Shown here piece after piece: positions 10,443 to 21,469 of a DNA stretch of 64,000 nucleotides (its first letter is position 1; every line of letters begins with the position of its first letter). The translations under genes were made by a program, and so were the position numbers. This stretch comes from Solimonas variicoloris DSM 15731 (GTDB taxonomy: Bacteria > Pseudomonadota > Gammaproteobacteria > Nevskiales > Nevskiaceae), in contig NZ_KB907927.1 in NCBI RefSeq assembly GCF_000382285.1, positions 62,001 through 126,000 on the forward strand, read 5' to 3'. The notes under the pieces are model-generated. The model ran no database searches, was not told the DNA's origin, and was given only the letters and a program-made list of their open reading frames with translations.

Positions 10443-10515
10443 GGCGATGATCTGAACATCGCCGCGCGCCGCCGGCAAGCGCCGCGGCCGCGGCGCCGGT
10501 GCAGGCCGCCGCACT

Positions 10516-11160
10516 TCAGCCGCGGCGCAGCACGATGTGCGTGGCGTGCTCGCCGGCGACGTGCTCGACGACACGGTAGCCGAGCGCGACGGCGTCGAGT
10601 CCGTCGAACAGGCGCTCGCCGCGGCCGAGCAGTACCGGTGCGAGCGCCAGGTGCATTTCGTCGATCAGGCCGGCGCGCAGGTACTGGCGCACGGTCGCGG
10701 CGCCGCCGCCGATGCGCACGTCGCGGCCGGCCGCGGCGGCGCGCGCCTGGGCGAGCGCGGCGTCGATGCCGCCGGTGACGAAATGAAAGCGCGTGCCGCC
10801 GTCCATCGTCAGCGTCGGCCGCGCATGATGCGTGAGCACGAACACCGGGACGTGGTACGGCGGCGTCTCTCCCCACCAGCCGCGCCAGCTTTCGTCGGGC
10901 CATGGCCCGCGCTGCGGCCCGAACATGTTGCGGCCGAGGATCCAGGCGCCGACGTTGCGAAAGCCGCGCGCCGCATAGTCGTCGTCGATGCCGGTCGTGC
11001 CGCCGGTGTCGCCGAACAGGGCCTTGAACGTCGCGGTCGACAGCCCCCAGTCGTGCAAGGCCATACCGCCGATGCCGAGCGGATGTTCGAGACTCTGCTC
11101 GGGACCGGCGGCGTAGCCGTCGACCGACAACGAGAACGATGAAACGCGCAGCCGGCTCAT
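10516..11160 (-). CDS. RibD/dihydrofolate reductase-like domain protein
   Basis: 214 residues. It starts MSRLRVSSFSLSVDGYAAGPEQS. Further matches to the RibD C-terminal/DHFR-like fold are GAWILGRNMFGPQRGPW, VPVFVLTHHARPTLTMDGGT, the nucleotide-binding DVRIGGGAATVRQYLRAGLIDE and HLALAPVLLGRGERLFDGL. These proteins are presumed NADPH-dependent reductases; the substrate is unknown. It lies in the ECF42 cluster, 26 bp downstream of a DGPF gene and 73 bp upstream of the sigma factor gene, so it is a likely member of that regulon. Confidence 0.88.
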   Translation of the reverse strand: MSRLRVSSFSLSVDGYAAGPEQSLEHPLGIGGMALHDWGLSTATFKALFGDTGGTTGIDDDYAARGFRNVGAWILGRNMFGPQRGPWPDESWRGWWGETPPYHVPVFVLTHHARPTLTMDGGTRFHFVTGGIDAALAQARAAAAGRDVRIGGGAATVRQYLRAGLIDEMHLALAPVLLGRGERLFDGLDAVALGYRVVEHVAGEHATHIVLRRG

Positions 11161-11186
11161 CGAGGAGCTTCTGTTTGCGACGGCGT

Positions 11187-11603
11187 TCAGGCGCGCGCCG
11201 CCGTGCCGAGTTCCGGAAAACCGGCGACGATCTGCTGGATGTCGTCGGGGAAGTCCTCCATCTCCTGCACGCGCCGGACTTCGATGACCTCGTTCTCGCC
11301 TGCCGGGCAGCGGCAGGCCCAGGCGATCGCTTCCTCGCGCGAGTTGACGCGAATCATCCAGTAGCCGCCGACCACCTCCTTGGCCTCGGCGAACGGCCCG
11401 TCGGTGACGGTCGGCGTGCCGCCCCTGAACGACACGCGCGCGCCGCTCGCCGGCGGGTGCAGGCCGTCGAGCGCCAGCAGCACGCCCGCCTTCTGCAGGT
11501 CTTCGTTGTATTTCATCATCGCGGCGACGGCCTCGGCGCTCGGCATCGCGTCGGCCGCGGCGGTTTCGTAACCCTTGGGAATCATCAGCATCATGAAACG
11601 CAT
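11187..11603 (-). CDS. YCII-related (DGPF domain) protein
   Basis: 138 residues. MRFMMLMIPKGYE, the central VTDGPFAEAKEVVGGYWMI (the DGPF motif that names the family) and a C-terminal EVIEVRRVQEMEDFPDD are diagnostic. The fold is ferredoxin-like, related to YciI. The function is unknown, but these genes are the standard genomic partners and targets of ECF42 sigma factors. The start was set at MRFMMLM rather than an in-frame GTG upstream at 11660, because family members begin with M-[KR]-F/Y-M. Confidence 0.92.
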   Translation of the reverse strand: MRFMMLMIPKGYETAAADAMPSAEAVAAMMKYNEDLQKAGVLLALDGLHPPASGARVSFRGGTPTVTDGPFAEAKEVVGGYWMIRVNSREEAIAWACRCPAGENEVIEVRRVQEMEDFPDDIQQIVAGFPELGTAARA

Positions 11604-11684
11604 GGTCGTATCTCGGCAGTGTCGTGGAAGGAGTCGATCGAGGTAGGAGTTCTGGCGCACGCGCGCAGCCCGTCGTGCCGGTGC

Positions 11685-12212
11685 CTAGCGTTCGGCAGCG
11701 GTCTTGAGTGCCGCCAGTCCGGCCTCGAAGTCGCGGCCGATCATGCGATCCATGTCGACGAACACGCCGATCAGCTTCGACAGGTACGGCGCCGGACCGG
11801 ACATCGCCCAGCGCACCTGCGTCATGCCGTCCTGCGGCTGCAGCGTGAACTCGGCGACGTTGTGCGTCTGCAGCGGACGCTCGAAGCGCAGCTGCATGAC
11901 CAGCCGCCCGGGGGCGGCGGCCTCGCTGATCTCCAGGCTGCCGGCGCCGACCTCGCCGTTGCCGTTCCAGGCGTAGATCGCACCAAGTCCGGCGTCGGCG
12001 CCGCGGTATTCGCGCTGCATGCGCGGATCCTTGCGCTCGTACGGCGACCACGCCGGCCAGCGGTGGAAGTCGGCGATCAGCGCATAGATCGCCTCGGGCG
12101 GCGCGGCAATGCGGATCGAACGTTCGACGCGGAAATGATCCGGGCGGGTCGCGGCGTAGACGAGGACCGCCACTACGGCGAGCGCGAGTCCGGCGAGCAG
12201 GCGTTTGAACAT
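11685..12212 (-). CDS. SRPBCC (START/Bet v1-like) family protein with N-terminal membrane anchor
   Basis: 175 residues. A hydrophobic N-terminal helix (MFKRLLAGLALAVVAVLVYAA) precedes an SRPBCC polyketide-cyclase-like domain: FRVERSIRIAAPPEAIYALI, DFHRWPAWSPYERKDPRM, and TQVRWAMSGPAPYLSKLIGVFVDMDRMIGRDFEAGLAAL at the end. The domain forms a hydrophobic ligand pocket; the ligand is unknown. A GGAG Shine-Dalgarno lies 6 bp before the ATG. It is part of the ECF42 gene run, 29 bp after the VOC gene. Confidence 0.9.
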   Translation of the reverse strand: MFKRLLAGLALAVVAVLVYAATRPDHFRVERSIRIAAPPEAIYALIADFHRWPAWSPYERKDPRMQREYRGADAGLGAIYAWNGNGEVGAGSLEISEAAAPGRLVMQLRFERPLQTHNVAEFTLQPQDGMTQVRWAMSGPAPYLSKLIGVFVDMDRMIGRDFEAGLAALKTAAER

Positions 12213-12241
12213 GAGAACTCCGGGGGTGGCAGGACGCTCGC

Positions 12242-12649
12242 TCAGGGGGCGGCGACGATCATCCATTCGACGCCGAAGCGGTCGGCGAGCACGCCGAAGC
12301 TCGGCGAGAAAAAGGTCTTGGTCAGCGCCTGCACGACGCGGCCGCCGTCGGACAGCGCCGCGAACACGCGCAGCGCGGCGCTCGCATCGGGCACGCTGAG
12401 CGCCAGCGAGATGCCGGCGAACTGCGGCGTGCCGCGGCAGTGGCCGTCGGTGGCCATCACTTCGGTCTGGCCGATGCGCAGGCTGCAGTGCATGATCTTG
12501 TCGTGCAGTGCCGGCGGCATGCCCTGCGCCGCTTCCGGCTGATCCTTGAAGCGCAGCAGGACCGTGGTTTCGGCGCCGACCGCGCGGCGGTAGAACTCGA
12601 TCGCTTCTTCGCAGCGGCCGTCGAACGTCAGATAGGGCTGGATTTTCAT
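12242..12649 (-). CDS. VOC family (PhnB-like glyoxalase/bleomycin-resistance fold) protein
   Basis: 135 residues. MKIQPYLTFDGRCEEAIEFYRRAVGAETTVLLRFKD and DKIMHCSLRIGQTEVMATDG, ending FGVLADRFGVEWMIVAAP, are typical of PhnB-type single-domain VOC proteins. The enzymatic role is unknown. An AGGAGAACGAC sequence directly before the ATG is a strong ribosome-binding site. It lies 11 bp from the preceding DGPF gene in the ECF42 cluster; PhnB-like genes are frequent in such clusters. Confidence 0.92.
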   Translation of the reverse strand: MKIQPYLTFDGRCEEAIEFYRRAVGAETTVLLRFKDQPEAAQGMPPALHDKIMHCSLRIGQTEVMATDGHCRGTPQFAGISLALSVPDASAALRVFAALSDGGRVVQALTKTFFSPSFGVLADRFGVEWMIVAAP

Positions 12650-12660
12650 GTCGTTCTCCT

Positions 12661-13098
12661 TCAGTGGTGCGCCGTCGCGCGCGTTTCCGTTTCATGGCGC
12701 TGCCGCGCTTCCTGCGCGCGCAGCTCGGCCGTGAACTCGGCGCCGAAGTCCTCGGCCTCGAATACCTGGCGGATTTCGATGTCGCTGTCGCCGTTGCCGG
12801 AATTGGGGCAGCGCCGCACCCACTCGATCGCCTCGGACAGCGAGGGTGCCTGGATCAGCCAGAAGCCGGCGATGAGATCGTCGGGCCGCGCGAACGGACC
12901 GCGCGTCACCGTGCGCTGCGTGCCTGCGAAGTGCACGCGCGCGCCGCGCGCGCTCGGATGCAGGCCTTCGCCGGCGAGCAGCACGCCGGCGCGCACCAGT
13001 TCCTCGTTGTAGCGGCCCATCTCGGCCAGCAGGCGCTGGTCCGGCAGCACGCCGGCCTCGCTGTCGGCGTTCGCCTTGATCATCACCATGAAGCGCAT
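12661..13098 (-). CDS. YCII-related (DGPF-type) protein, first gene of the ECF42 operon
   Basis: 145 residues, paralogous to the protein at 11187. It begins MRFMVMIKANADSEAGVLPDQ, with VTRGPFARPDDLIAGFWLI (RGPF in place of DGPF) and a C-terminal DIEIRQVFEAEDFGAEFT. The function is unknown. It is the promoter-proximal gene: an ECF42-like promoter (TGTCGA-17 bp-CGAC) lies 70-96 bp upstream of its ATG. Confidence 0.9.
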   Translation of the reverse strand: MRFMVMIKANADSEAGVLPDQRLLAEMGRYNEELVRAGVLLAGEGLHPSARGARVHFAGTQRTVTRGPFARPDDLIAGFWLIQAPSLSEAIEWVRRCPNSGNGDSDIEIRQVFEAEDFGAEFTAELRAQEARQRHETETRATAHH

Positions 13099-13167
13099 GA
13101 CTCGTCTCCCATGCGGCCCGGCCGGGCCGATGATCGCGAAGCGCGGGATTGCGCTTCACACGGAGAC

Positions 13168-13194
13168 GTCGAACGAGCGCCCGGCAGATCGACA
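13168..13194 (-). promoter_or_regulatory. Candidate ECF42-type promoter
   Basis: On the minus strand, TGTCGA (13194-13189), a 17-bp spacer, and CGAC (13171-13168), 70 bp before the ATG of the first DGPF gene. This equals the ECF42 target motif known from Streptomyces (TGTCGA in the -35 region, CGA/TC in the -10 region). It heads a co-directional run of six genes ending in the ECF42 gene itself, consistent with autoregulation. Confidence 0.72.
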
Positions 13195-13268
13195 CGGCGT
13201 CGGCCACAAGCCCGGAGTTTCAGCGCAACGGCTTGTCGGGAAACAAATTATTGCGTGAGGCAGAACGC

Positions 13269-13318
13269 AAAAAACCCTCGCCCCGGGGGCTGCGGGAAGC
13301 AGGCGCCGGAGCGAGGGT
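13269..13318 (-). terminator. Intrinsic terminator of the liu-CoA transferase operon
   Basis: Reading the minus strand, an 8-bp stem (ACCCTCGC / GCGAGGGT) with a GC-rich 29-nt loop that can extend the pairing, followed by TTTTTT (13274-13269). It lies about 30 bp downstream of the last CoA-transferase gene. Confidence 0.75.
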
Positions 13319-13345
13319 GGAGGGCAGCGGCCGGCGCCGCCGGTC

Positions 13346-13978
13346 CTAGTCGGCGGCGACCGGGCAGCCGGTCGCGGCGCGCAGCGCGTCGAGCTCGACG
13401 CCGTCGGCGAGTTCGACGAGGCGCAGGCCCGAGGCCGTCACGTCGAGCACGCCGAGGTCGCTGATGATGCGGTCGACGACGCCGACGCCGGTCAGCGGCA
13501 GGTCGCAGCGCGGCAGGATCTTGTGCGTGCCGCCCTTGGCCGTGTGCTCCATCAGCACGACCACGCGCTCGACGCCGGCAACCAGGTCCATCGCGCCGCC
13601 CATGCCCTTGACCATCTTGCCGGGGATCATCCAGTTGGCGAGGTCGCCGCGCTCGGAGACCTGCATCGCGCCGAGGATCGACAGGTTGATGTGGCCGCCG
13701 CGGATCATCGCGAACGAATCGGCGCTGTTGAAGAACGCGCTGCCGGGCAGCGTGGTGATGGTCTGCTTGCCGGCGTTGATGAGGTCGGCGTCGACTTCGG
13801 CGTCGCGCGGGAACGGGCCGATGCCGAGCAGGCCGTTCTCCGACTGCAGCCAGACGTCCATGCCGGCCGGGATGTAGTTGGCGACCAGCGTCGGCAGGCC
13901 GATGCCGAGGTTGACGTAGAAACCGTCCTGCAGCTCGCGCGCGGCGCGCTGCGCCATCTGCTCATGCGTCCAGGCCAT
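13346..13978 (-). CDS. scoB: 3-oxoacid CoA-transferase subunit B
   Basis: 210 residues. It has the CoA-transferase family I beta-subunit sequence [22 protein letters not shown] and the catalytic glutamate motif [37 protein letters not shown] and [16 protein letters not shown] are diagnostic. With subunit A it transfers CoA from succinyl-CoA to acetoacetate, the product of HMG-CoA lyase encoded just upstream, so it completes leucine catabolism to acetoacetyl-CoA. A good Shine-Dalgarno (GGGAGAG) precedes the ATG. The terminator follows. Confidence 0.93.
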   Translation of the reverse strand: MAWTHEQMAQRAARELQDGFYVNLGIGLPTLVANYIPAGMDVWLQSENGLLGIGPFPRDAEVDADLINAGKQTITTLPGSAFFNSADSFAMIRGGHINLSILGAMQVSERGDLANWMIPGKMVKGMGGAMDLVAGVERVVVLMEHTAKGGTHKILPRCDLPLTGVGVVDRIISDLGVLDVTASGLRLVELADGVELDALRAATGCPVAAD

Positions 13979-13980
13979 CT

Positions 13981-14694
13981 TCAGCTCTCCCTCACGGTGC
14001 GCTTCTCGATACGCTTTTCGGGGTGCGCGTTGAGCACCAGGCGCTTCACGTAAATGCCCGGCGTGTGGATGTGGTCCGGGTCCAGTTCGCCGGTCTCGAC
14101 GATCTCCTCGACCTCGGCGACGCACAGCTTGCTCGCCGTCGCGCACAGCGGATTGAAGTTGCGCGCGGTCTTGCGGTAGACGAGGTTGCCGGCCTTGTCG
14201 GCCTTCCAGGCCTTCACCAGCGACAGATCGGCGCGCAGGCTCTTTTCCATCACGTACCACTCGGGTTCGCCGCTGGCGTTCGGGAACTGCCGCGTTTCCT
14301 TGCCGTCCGCGACGATCGTGCCGTAGCCGGTCTTGGTGTAGAACGCCGGGATGCCGGCGCCGCCGGCGCGCAGCTTCTCGGCGAGCGTGCCCTGCGGCGT
14401 GAACTCGAGTTCGAGCTCGCCGGCGAGGAACTGGCGCTCGAATTCCTTGTTCTCGCCGACGTACGAGGAAATCATCTTGCGGATCTGCCGCGTGTCGAGC
14501 AGGCGGCCGAGGCCGAAGCCGTCGACGCCGGCGTTGTTCGAGATCACCGTCAGCTCGCGGCAGCCGCTGTCGCGCAGCGCGTCGATCAGCGCCTCGGGAA
14601 TGCCACAGAGGCCGAAGCCGCCGACCGCCAGCGTCATGCCGTCGCGCAGCAGACCGTCGAGCGCGCTTTTCGCATCCGGATACAGCTTGTTCAT
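13981..14694 (-). CDS. scoA: 3-oxoacid CoA-transferase subunit A
   Basis: 237 residues. [37 protein letters not shown] is the family I alpha-subunit N-terminus with the glycine-rich CoA-binding loop; [36 protein letters not shown] and [13 protein letters not shown] follow. It is a partner of ScoB, with only 2 bp between the two genes. It overlaps the upstream lyase gene by 4 bp and has an AAAAGGAG ribosome-binding site inside that gene's end. The protein is distinct from PcaI at 61.1 kb. Confidence 0.93.
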   Translation of the reverse strand: MNKLYPDAKSALDGLLRDGMTLAVGGFGLCGIPEALIDALRDSGCRELTVISNNAGVDGFGLGRLLDTRQIRKMISSYVGENKEFERQFLAGELELEFTPQGTLAEKLRAGGAGIPAFYTKTGYGTIVADGKETRQFPNASGEPEWYVMEKSLRADLSLVKAWKADKAGNLVYRKTARNFNPLCATASKLCVAEVEEIVETGELDPDHIHTPGIYVKRLVLNAHPEKRIEKRTVRES

Positions 14695-15614
14695 CCGTTT
14701 CTCCTTTTTCCCGCCAGTGCCTGGGCGACGCGCGAACGCGTCGGCCGGCCCAGCGCCGCACAGATGTCGTCGCCGGCCCGCGCCAGCGCGTCGAGATCGA
14801 TGCCGGTCTCGATGCCGAGACCGTGCAGCAGATAGACCAGATCCTCGCTGGCGACGTTGCCCGACGCGCCGGCCGCGTACGGGCAGCCGCCGAGACCGGC
14901 GACCGAGCTGTCGAACACGGCGACGCCGCTCTGCAGCGCGGCGAGCACGTTGGCGAGCGCCTGCCCGTAGGTGTCGTGGAAATGGCCGGCAATGCGTTCG
15001 ACCGGCACGCGGCGCATTACCGCGCCCAGCATGCGCTGCGTCGCCAGCGGCGTGCCGACGCCGATGGTGTCGCCGAGCGAAATCTCGTGGCAGCCCATGT
15101 CGTACAGCGTGCCGGCGACCTCGGCGACCGCCGCCGGCTCGACCGCGCCCTGATAGGGGCAGCCGAGCACGCAGGAGACGTAGCCGCGCACCGGGACGCC
15201 GGCCGTCCTGGCGGCCTGCATGACGTCCTCGAAGCGGCGCAGGCTTTCGGCGATCGAGCAGTTGATGTTCTTCTGCGAGAACGCCTCGGACGCGGCGCCG
15301 AACACGGCGACTTCCTGCGCGCCGGCGGCCAGCGCCGCCTCGAAGCCCTTGAGATTGGGCGTCAGCGCCGAATAGCGCACCTCGGGCCGACGCGGCACGC
15401 CGCGCATCACGGCGTCGTGATCGGCCATCTGCGGCACCCACTTCGGCGAGACGAACGCAGTCGCCTCGATGTGGCGCAGGCCGGCGTCGGCGAGCGCCGC
15501 GATCAGCGCCAGCTTGGTCGCGGTCGGCACCGCGACCGCTTCGTTCTGCAGACCGTCGCGGGCGCCGACCTCGACCAGCTTGACGCGCGCGGGCAGGGCA
15601 CCGATGGCGCTCAT
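14691..15614 (-). CDS. liuE: Hydroxymethylglutaryl-CoA lyase
   Basis: 307 residues, DRE-TIM metallolyase. [15 protein letters not shown] carries the catalytic Arg-Asp pair. [31 protein letters not shown] (metal-ligand HxH) and the signature [14 protein letters not shown] with the catalytic Cys are intact. It cleaves HMG-CoA to acetyl-CoA and acetoacetate, the last liu step. It sits 19 bp after the biotin-carboxylase subunit gene and overlaps scoA by 4 bp (ATGA). Confidence 0.96.
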   Translation of the reverse strand: MSAIGALPARVKLVEVGARDGLQNEAVAVPTATKLALIAALADAGLRHIEATAFVSPKWVPQMADHDAVMRGVPRRPEVRYSALTPNLKGFEAALAAGAQEVAVFGAASEAFSQKNINCSIAESLRRFEDVMQAARTAGVPVRGYVSCVLGCPYQGAVEPAAVAEVAGTLYDMGCHEISLGDTIGVGTPLATQRMLGAVMRRVPVERIAGHFHDTYGQALANVLAALQSGVAVFDSSVAGLGGCPYAAGASGNVASEDLVYLLHGLGIETGIDLDALARAGDDICAALGRPTRSRVAQALAGKRRNG

Positions 15615-15633
15615 GACAGGCTCCCGGCGGACT

Positions 15634-17625
15634 TCATGCGCTCACCTCGAAATCGATCAGCTCGGCGCCGTCGCCGACCTGCTCGCCGGCACGGCAATGA
15701 AAGGCGCGGACCTTGCCGCGCGCCGGCGCGCACAGCGTGTGCTCCATCTTCATCGCCTCCATCATCAGCAGCGGCGCGCCCTTGTCGACCTCGGCGCCGA
15801 TTTCGGCGAGCAGCGCGACGATCTTGCCCGGCATCGGCGCGACCAGTCCTCCCTCGTCCCCGGCATCCTCGCCGACGTGCGCCTGCGGGTCCAGATAGGT
15901 CAGCACGCTGTGCCGGCCACCGGCGAACACGTGCAGCTGCTCGCCGTGCGGCACCAGCACGGCGCTGACCTTGCGCGCGCCGGCGCGGTAGTCGAGACGC
16001 GAACCCTCGTGCGCGTCGACGTGCACGGCGGCGCCGTCGATCGACAGGCCGCCGGCCGCGTGGCCCAGCGTCAGCGTGCGTTCGTGTTCGCCGGCGCGGA
16101 ACGCGAGCCGACGCGTCTGCGCACCGTTGAGGCGCCAGCCGTCGGCGATCGCCCACGGCGAATGCGGATCGGCGCTCGCGGCCGCGCGGCGGCGCTGCTG
16201 TCCGGCGGCGTCGAGGGCGAGCCACAGCGCGGCCGCCTCGAACGCTTCGAACGGCGCTTCGCCGCCGGCCTGCAGCAGGCGCTCGCCGTCGCGGCCGATC
16301 AGGCCGGTGTCGACCTCGCCGGCGCGGAATGCCGGGTGGCCGACGAGGCGCGACAGGAACGCCAGGTTGTGACCGACGCCGACGATACGGAACTCGGCGA
16401 GGGCCAGCAGCATGCGTTCGATCGCGCGCTCGCGCGTGCTGTCCCAGACGATCAGCTTGGCGATCATCGGATCGTAATGCGGCGTGATCGCGTCGCCCTG
16501 TTCGACGCCGGTGTCGACGCGCACATGCGCCGATGCCGGCGGCGGCGCGTAGTGCGCGAGCCGGCCGATCGACGGCAGGAAGCCTTTCTCGGGTTCCTCG
16601 GCGTAGACGCGCACCTCGAGCGCATGGCCGTGCAGCGGAATTTGCGACTGCGCGAGCGGCAGCGGCTCGCCGGCGGCGACGCGCAGCTGCCATTCGACCA
16701 GATCGAGTCCGGTGATCATCTCGGTGACCGGATGCTCGACCTGCAGGCGCGTGTTCATTTCCATGAAGTAGAAATCGTCGCCGCTCTCGCCGGCGATGAA
16801 TTCGACGGTGCCGGCGCCGACGTAGCCGACCGCGCGCGCGGCCTCGCAGGCGGCGCGGCCCATCGCCGCGCGGCGCTCCGCGCTCATGTGCGGCGCCGGC
16901 GCTTCCTCGACGACTTTCTGGTGACGGCGCTGCGCCGAGCAGTCGCGCTCGTGCAGGTGGATGACGTTGCCGTGCGTGTCGCCGAAGACCTGGATCTCGA
17001 TGTGGCGCGGGCGCTGCAGGTATTTCTCGATGAGCACGCGCTCGTCGCCGAACGAAGCCGCCGCCTCGCGCTGGCACGAGGCGAGCGCCGCGGCGAAATC
17101 CTCGCTGCGCTCGACGACGCGCATGCCCTTGCCGCCGCCGCCGGCCGAAGCCTTGATCAGCACCGGATAGCCGATGCGGTCGGCCTGCGCGCGCAGGAAG
17201 GCGGGCGCCTGCTCGGCGCCGTGATAACCCGGCACCAGCGGCACGCCGGCTCTTTCCATCAGCGCCTTGGCGGCGGACTTCGAGCCCATCGCGCGTATCG
17301 CTGCGACCGGCGGGCCGATGAAGACCAGGCCGGCGGCGGCGCAGGCCTCGGCGAAGCCCTCGTTCTCGGACAGAAAGCCATAGCCTGGATGCACGGCCTG
17401 CGCGCCGCTGCGCAGCGCCGCTTCGATGATGTGGCCGCCGCGCAGATAGCTGTCGCGCGAGGCGGCCGGACCGATGCACCAGGCCTCGTCGGCGAGACGC
17501 ACGTGGCGCGCGCCGGCGTCGGCTTCGGAATAGACGGCGACCGTGCGGATGCCGAGCCGCCGGCAGGTGGCGATGACGCGGCAGGCGATCTCGCCACGGT
17601 TCGCGATCAGGATCTTGGTGAACAT
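15634..17625 (-). CDS. liuD: 3-methylcrotonyl-CoA carboxylase, biotin-containing alpha subunit
   Basis: 663 residues. The N-terminal biotin carboxylase ([21 protein letters not shown]), ATP-grasp with [14 protein letters not shown] and [17 protein letters not shown], and [26 protein letters not shown] occupy about residues 1-450. A linker domain follows, and the C-terminal biotinyl domain has the EAMKMEH lysine near residue 628. With the beta subunit (18.4-20.0 kb) it carboxylates 3-methylcrotonyl-CoA. The assignment to MCC rather than acetyl- or geranyl-CoA carboxylase comes from the liu gene context. Its ATG immediately follows the enoyl-CoA hydratase gene's stop codon. Confidence 0.95.
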   Translation of the reverse strand: MFTKILIANRGEIACRVIATCRRLGIRTVAVYSEADAGARHVRLADEAWCIGPAASRDSYLRGGHIIEAALRSGAQAVHPGYGFLSENEGFAEACAAAGLVFIGPPVAAIRAMGSKSAAKALMERAGVPLVPGYHGAEQAPAFLRAQADRIGYPVLIKASAGGGGKGMRVVERSEDFAAALASCQREAAASFGDERVLIEKYLQRPRHIEIQVFGDTHGNVIHLHERDCSAQRRHQKVVEEAPAPHMSAERRAAMGRAACEAARAVGYVGAGTVEFIAGESGDDFYFMEMNTRLQVEHPVTEMITGLDLVEWQLRVAAGEPLPLAQSQIPLHGHALEVRVYAEEPEKGFLPSIGRLAHYAPPPASAHVRVDTGVEQGDAITPHYDPMIAKLIVWDSTRERAIERMLLALAEFRIVGVGHNLAFLSRLVGHPAFRAGEVDTGLIGRDGERLLQAGGEAPFEAFEAAALWLALDAAGQQRRRAAASADPHSPWAIADGWRLNGAQTRRLAFRAGEHERTLTLGHAAGGLSIDGAAVHVDAHEGSRLDYRAGARKVSAVLVPHGEQLHVFAGGRHSVLTYLDPQAHVGEDAGDEGGLVAPMPGKIVALLAEIGAEVDKGAPLLMMEAMKMEHTLCAPARGKVRAFHCRAGEQVGDGAELIDFEVSA

Positions 17626-18405
17626 TCAGCCTCCCCAGGCCGGACGGCGCTTGTCGAAGAAGGCGGCGATGCCTTCGCGCGCCTCGGCGCTGCCGCGCGC
17701 GGCGGCGATGCCTTCGGTGGTACGGGCGATCAGCGCGGCGTCGATCGGGCGGTCGACGACCTCGGCGATCAGGCGCTTGGCGGCGGCGAGCGCCTGCGGA
17801 CCGCCGGCGAGCAGACATTCGAGCAGCGCGGCGATGCGCGCGTCGAGCGCGTCGGCGTCGACGACTTCATGCACCAGGCCCAGGCGCAGCGCCTCGGCGG
17901 CGCCTAAGCGCTCGGCGGTGAGGAAGTAGCGCTGCGCGGCGCGCGCGCCGATCGCACGGATCAGGTACGGACTGATCGTCGCCGGAATCAGGCCGAGGCG
18001 GACTTCGGTCGTGCCGAAGCTGGCGTTCGGCGTCGCCACGGCGATGTCGCAGGCGGCGACCAGGCCGGTGCCGCCGGCCAGCGCCGCGCCGTGCACGCGC
18101 GCGATGGTCGGCTTGCCGAGCGTCGCCAGCGTGCGCAGCATCTCGGCGAGCCCGGCCGCGTCACGGCGGTTCTCGTCGTCGCCGTAACCGGCCATGCGCC
18201 GCATCCAGTCGAGGTCGCCGCCGGCGCAGAAGCTCTTGCCGCGGCCGGCGAGCACGACGGCGCGCACGGCATCGTCGGCGTCGAGCGCGCGCAGCGCAGC
18301 GCTCAGTTCGGCGATGAGGTGTTCGTCGAAGGCGTTGTGCACGTCCGGGCGGGTGAGCCAGACGGTGGCGACGGCACCGTCGCGAACGATGTCGAGTCGG
18401 CTCAT
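17626..18405 (-). CDS. liuC: Methylglutaconyl-CoA hydratase (enoyl-CoA hydratase family)
   Basis: 259 residues, crotonase fold. VWLTRPDVHNAFDEHLIAEL, the oxyanion-hole segments AGRGKSFCAGGDLDWMRRM and GAALAGGTGLVAACDIAVA, and FGTTEVRLGLIPATISPYL with the conserved catalytic Glu fit the methylglutaconyl-CoA hydratase subgroup. It hydrates 3-methylglutaconyl-CoA to HMG-CoA. It lies between the two carboxylase subunit genes, 4 bp after liuB and directly abutting liuD, the usual liu order. Confidence 0.94.
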   Translation of the reverse strand: MSRLDIVRDGAVATVWLTRPDVHNAFDEHLIAELSAALRALDADDAVRAVVLAGRGKSFCAGGDLDWMRRMAGYGDDENRRDAAGLAEMLRTLATLGKPTIARVHGAALAGGTGLVAACDIAVATPNASFGTTEVRLGLIPATISPYLIRAIGARAAQRYFLTAERLGAAEALRLGLVHEVVDADALDARIAALLECLLAGGPQALAAAKRLIAEVVDRPIDAALIARTTEGIAAARGSAEAREGIAAFFDKRRPAWGG

Positions 18406-18409
18406 CGCA

Positions 18410-20017
<1,608 letters not shown>

Positions 20018-20117
20018 GGGATTCCTCTGGAGGTGAATGCGGGGTGCGGTCCGCGCCGGGCGCCGCTGTCCGCTGCCATCGGGCGGGCAGGCGCGGCGTC
20101 GCGGCGGCGCGCGCCGC

Positions 20118-21281
20118 TCACTTGCTCTCGTTGAACAGTTCGCGGCCGATCAGCATGCGGCGGATTTCCGAGGTGCCGGCGCCGATCTCGTAGAGCTTGG
20201 CGTCGCGCCACAGCCTCCCGGTCGGGAACTCGTTGATGTAGCCGTTGCCGCCGAGCGTCTGGATCGCCTGGCCGGCCATCCAGGTCGCCTTTTCGGCGCA
20301 GTAGAGGATGGCGCCCGCAGCATCCTTGCGCGTGGTCTCGCCGCGATCGCAGGCGCGAGCGACGGCATAGACGTAGGCACGGCAGGCGTTGAGCGCGACG
20401 TACATGTCGGCGAGCTTGGCCTGCATCAGCTGGAACTCGCCGATGCTCTGGCCGAACTGCTTGCGCTCGTGCACGTACGGCACAACCACGTCGAGGCAGG
20501 CGGCCATGATGCCGAGCGGACCGCCGGACAGCACGACGCGTTCGTAATCGAGGCCCGACATCAGCACGTTGACACCGCGGCCGACGACGCCGAGCACGTT
20601 GTCCTCGGGAACCTCGCAATCCTGGAACACCAGCTCGCAGGTGTTACTTCCGCGCATGCCGAGCTTGTCGAGCTTCTGCGCCGTCGAGAAGCCCTTGAAG
20701 CCCTTCTCGATGATGAAGGCGGTGATGCCGCGCGGCCCGGCGTTGAGGTCGGTCTTGGCATAGACCACCAGTGTGTCGGCATCCGGGCCGTTGGTGATCC
20801 ACATCTTGTTGCCGTTGAGCACGTAGCGATCGCCCTGCTTGTCGGCACGCAGCTTCATGCTGACCACGTCGGAGCCGGCGCCCGGCTCGGACATCGCCAG
20901 CGCGCCGATATGCGCGCCGCTGACCAGCTTGGGCAGATACTTCTTCTTCTGCGCCTCGCTGCCGTTCTTGCGCAGCTGGTTGATGCACAGATTCGAGTGC
21001 GCGCCGTACGAAAGGCCGATCGCCGAACAGGCGCGCGAGATTTCCTCCATCGCCACCACGTGCGCCAGATAGCCGAGCGGCGTGCCGCCGTATTCCTCCT
21101 CGACGGTCAGGCCGAGCAGGCCGAGCTCGCCGAACTTCGGCCACAGCGCATTGGGGAAGGCATTGTCGCGGTCGGCGGCGTCGGCGAGCGGGGCGATCTC
21201 CTTGGACGCGAAGCGCCAGGTCATGTCGCGCAGTTCGTCGATGTCCCGGCCGAGGTCGAAGTTGAGGCTCTTGAAGCGCAT
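20118..21281 (-). CDS. liuA: Isovaleryl-CoA dehydrogenase
   Basis: 387 residues, acyl-CoA dehydrogenase family. [38 protein letters not shown], the FAD/substrate segment [20 protein letters not shown] and ETATGTSEIRR-like [19 protein letters not shown] are seen. Glu247 in [13 protein letters not shown] is at the unusual position diagnostic of isovaleryl-CoA dehydrogenases (the human enzyme's Glu254). It oxidises isovaleryl-CoA to 3-methylcrotonyl-CoA using ETF. It is the first gene of the liu operon, divergent from a TetR gene, with an inverted-repeat operator in between. [11 protein letters not shown] was chosen as start by family comparison. Confidence 0.96.
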   Translation of the reverse strand: MRFKSLNFDLGRDIDELRDMTWRFASKEIAPLADAADRDNAFPNALWPKFGELGLLGLTVEEEYGGTPLGYLAHVVAMEEISRACSAIGLSYGAHSNLCINQLRKNGSEAQKKKYLPKLVSGAHIGALAMSEPGAGSDVVSMKLRADKQGDRYVLNGNKMWITNGPDADTLVVYAKTDLNAGPRGITAFIIEKGFKGFSTAQKLDKLGMRGSNTCELVFQDCEVPEDNVLGVVGRGVNVLMSGLDYERVVLSGGPLGIMAACLDVVVPYVHERKQFGQSIGEFQLMQAKLADMYVALNACRAYVYAVARACDRGETTRKDAAGAILYCAEKATWMAGQAIQTLGGNGYINEFPTGRLWRDAKLYEIGAGTSEIRRMLIGRELFNESK

Positions 21282-21403
21282 GGCGTTCGTGCTCCGCGGC
21301 CTTGCCGGCCGTCCTGTCGTCATTGGGCGCCGGCGTCGCGGCGATCGATCGCCCGGTGGATTCTCCGCCGCGGGCCAGCGCATGCTACGCGCGCTCCGAA
21401 AAA

Positions 21404-21442
21404 AAGTGAAGCGAGCTTCACAAATTTAAAGTAGATTCACTT
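21404..21442. promoter_or_regulatory. Candidate TetR-family operator in the liuA/tetR divergent promoter
   Basis: A perfect palindrome, GTGAAG-CGAG-CTTCAC (21406-21421). A third half-site TTCACTT (21436-21442) mirrors AAGTGAA at 21404-21410. All lie in the AT-rich 188-bp gap between the two divergent genes, where a TetR regulator would be expected to bind and control both directions. Prediction from symmetry and position. Confidence 0.65.
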
Positions 21443-21469
21443 CATCGACGCCAGAACACTGTCCCGACC

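Noticed and set aside
15469-17907. An 812-codon plus-strand frame opposite liuD
   Set aside because: Shadow of the methylcrotonyl-CoA carboxylase alpha subunit gene; no start signal or motif.
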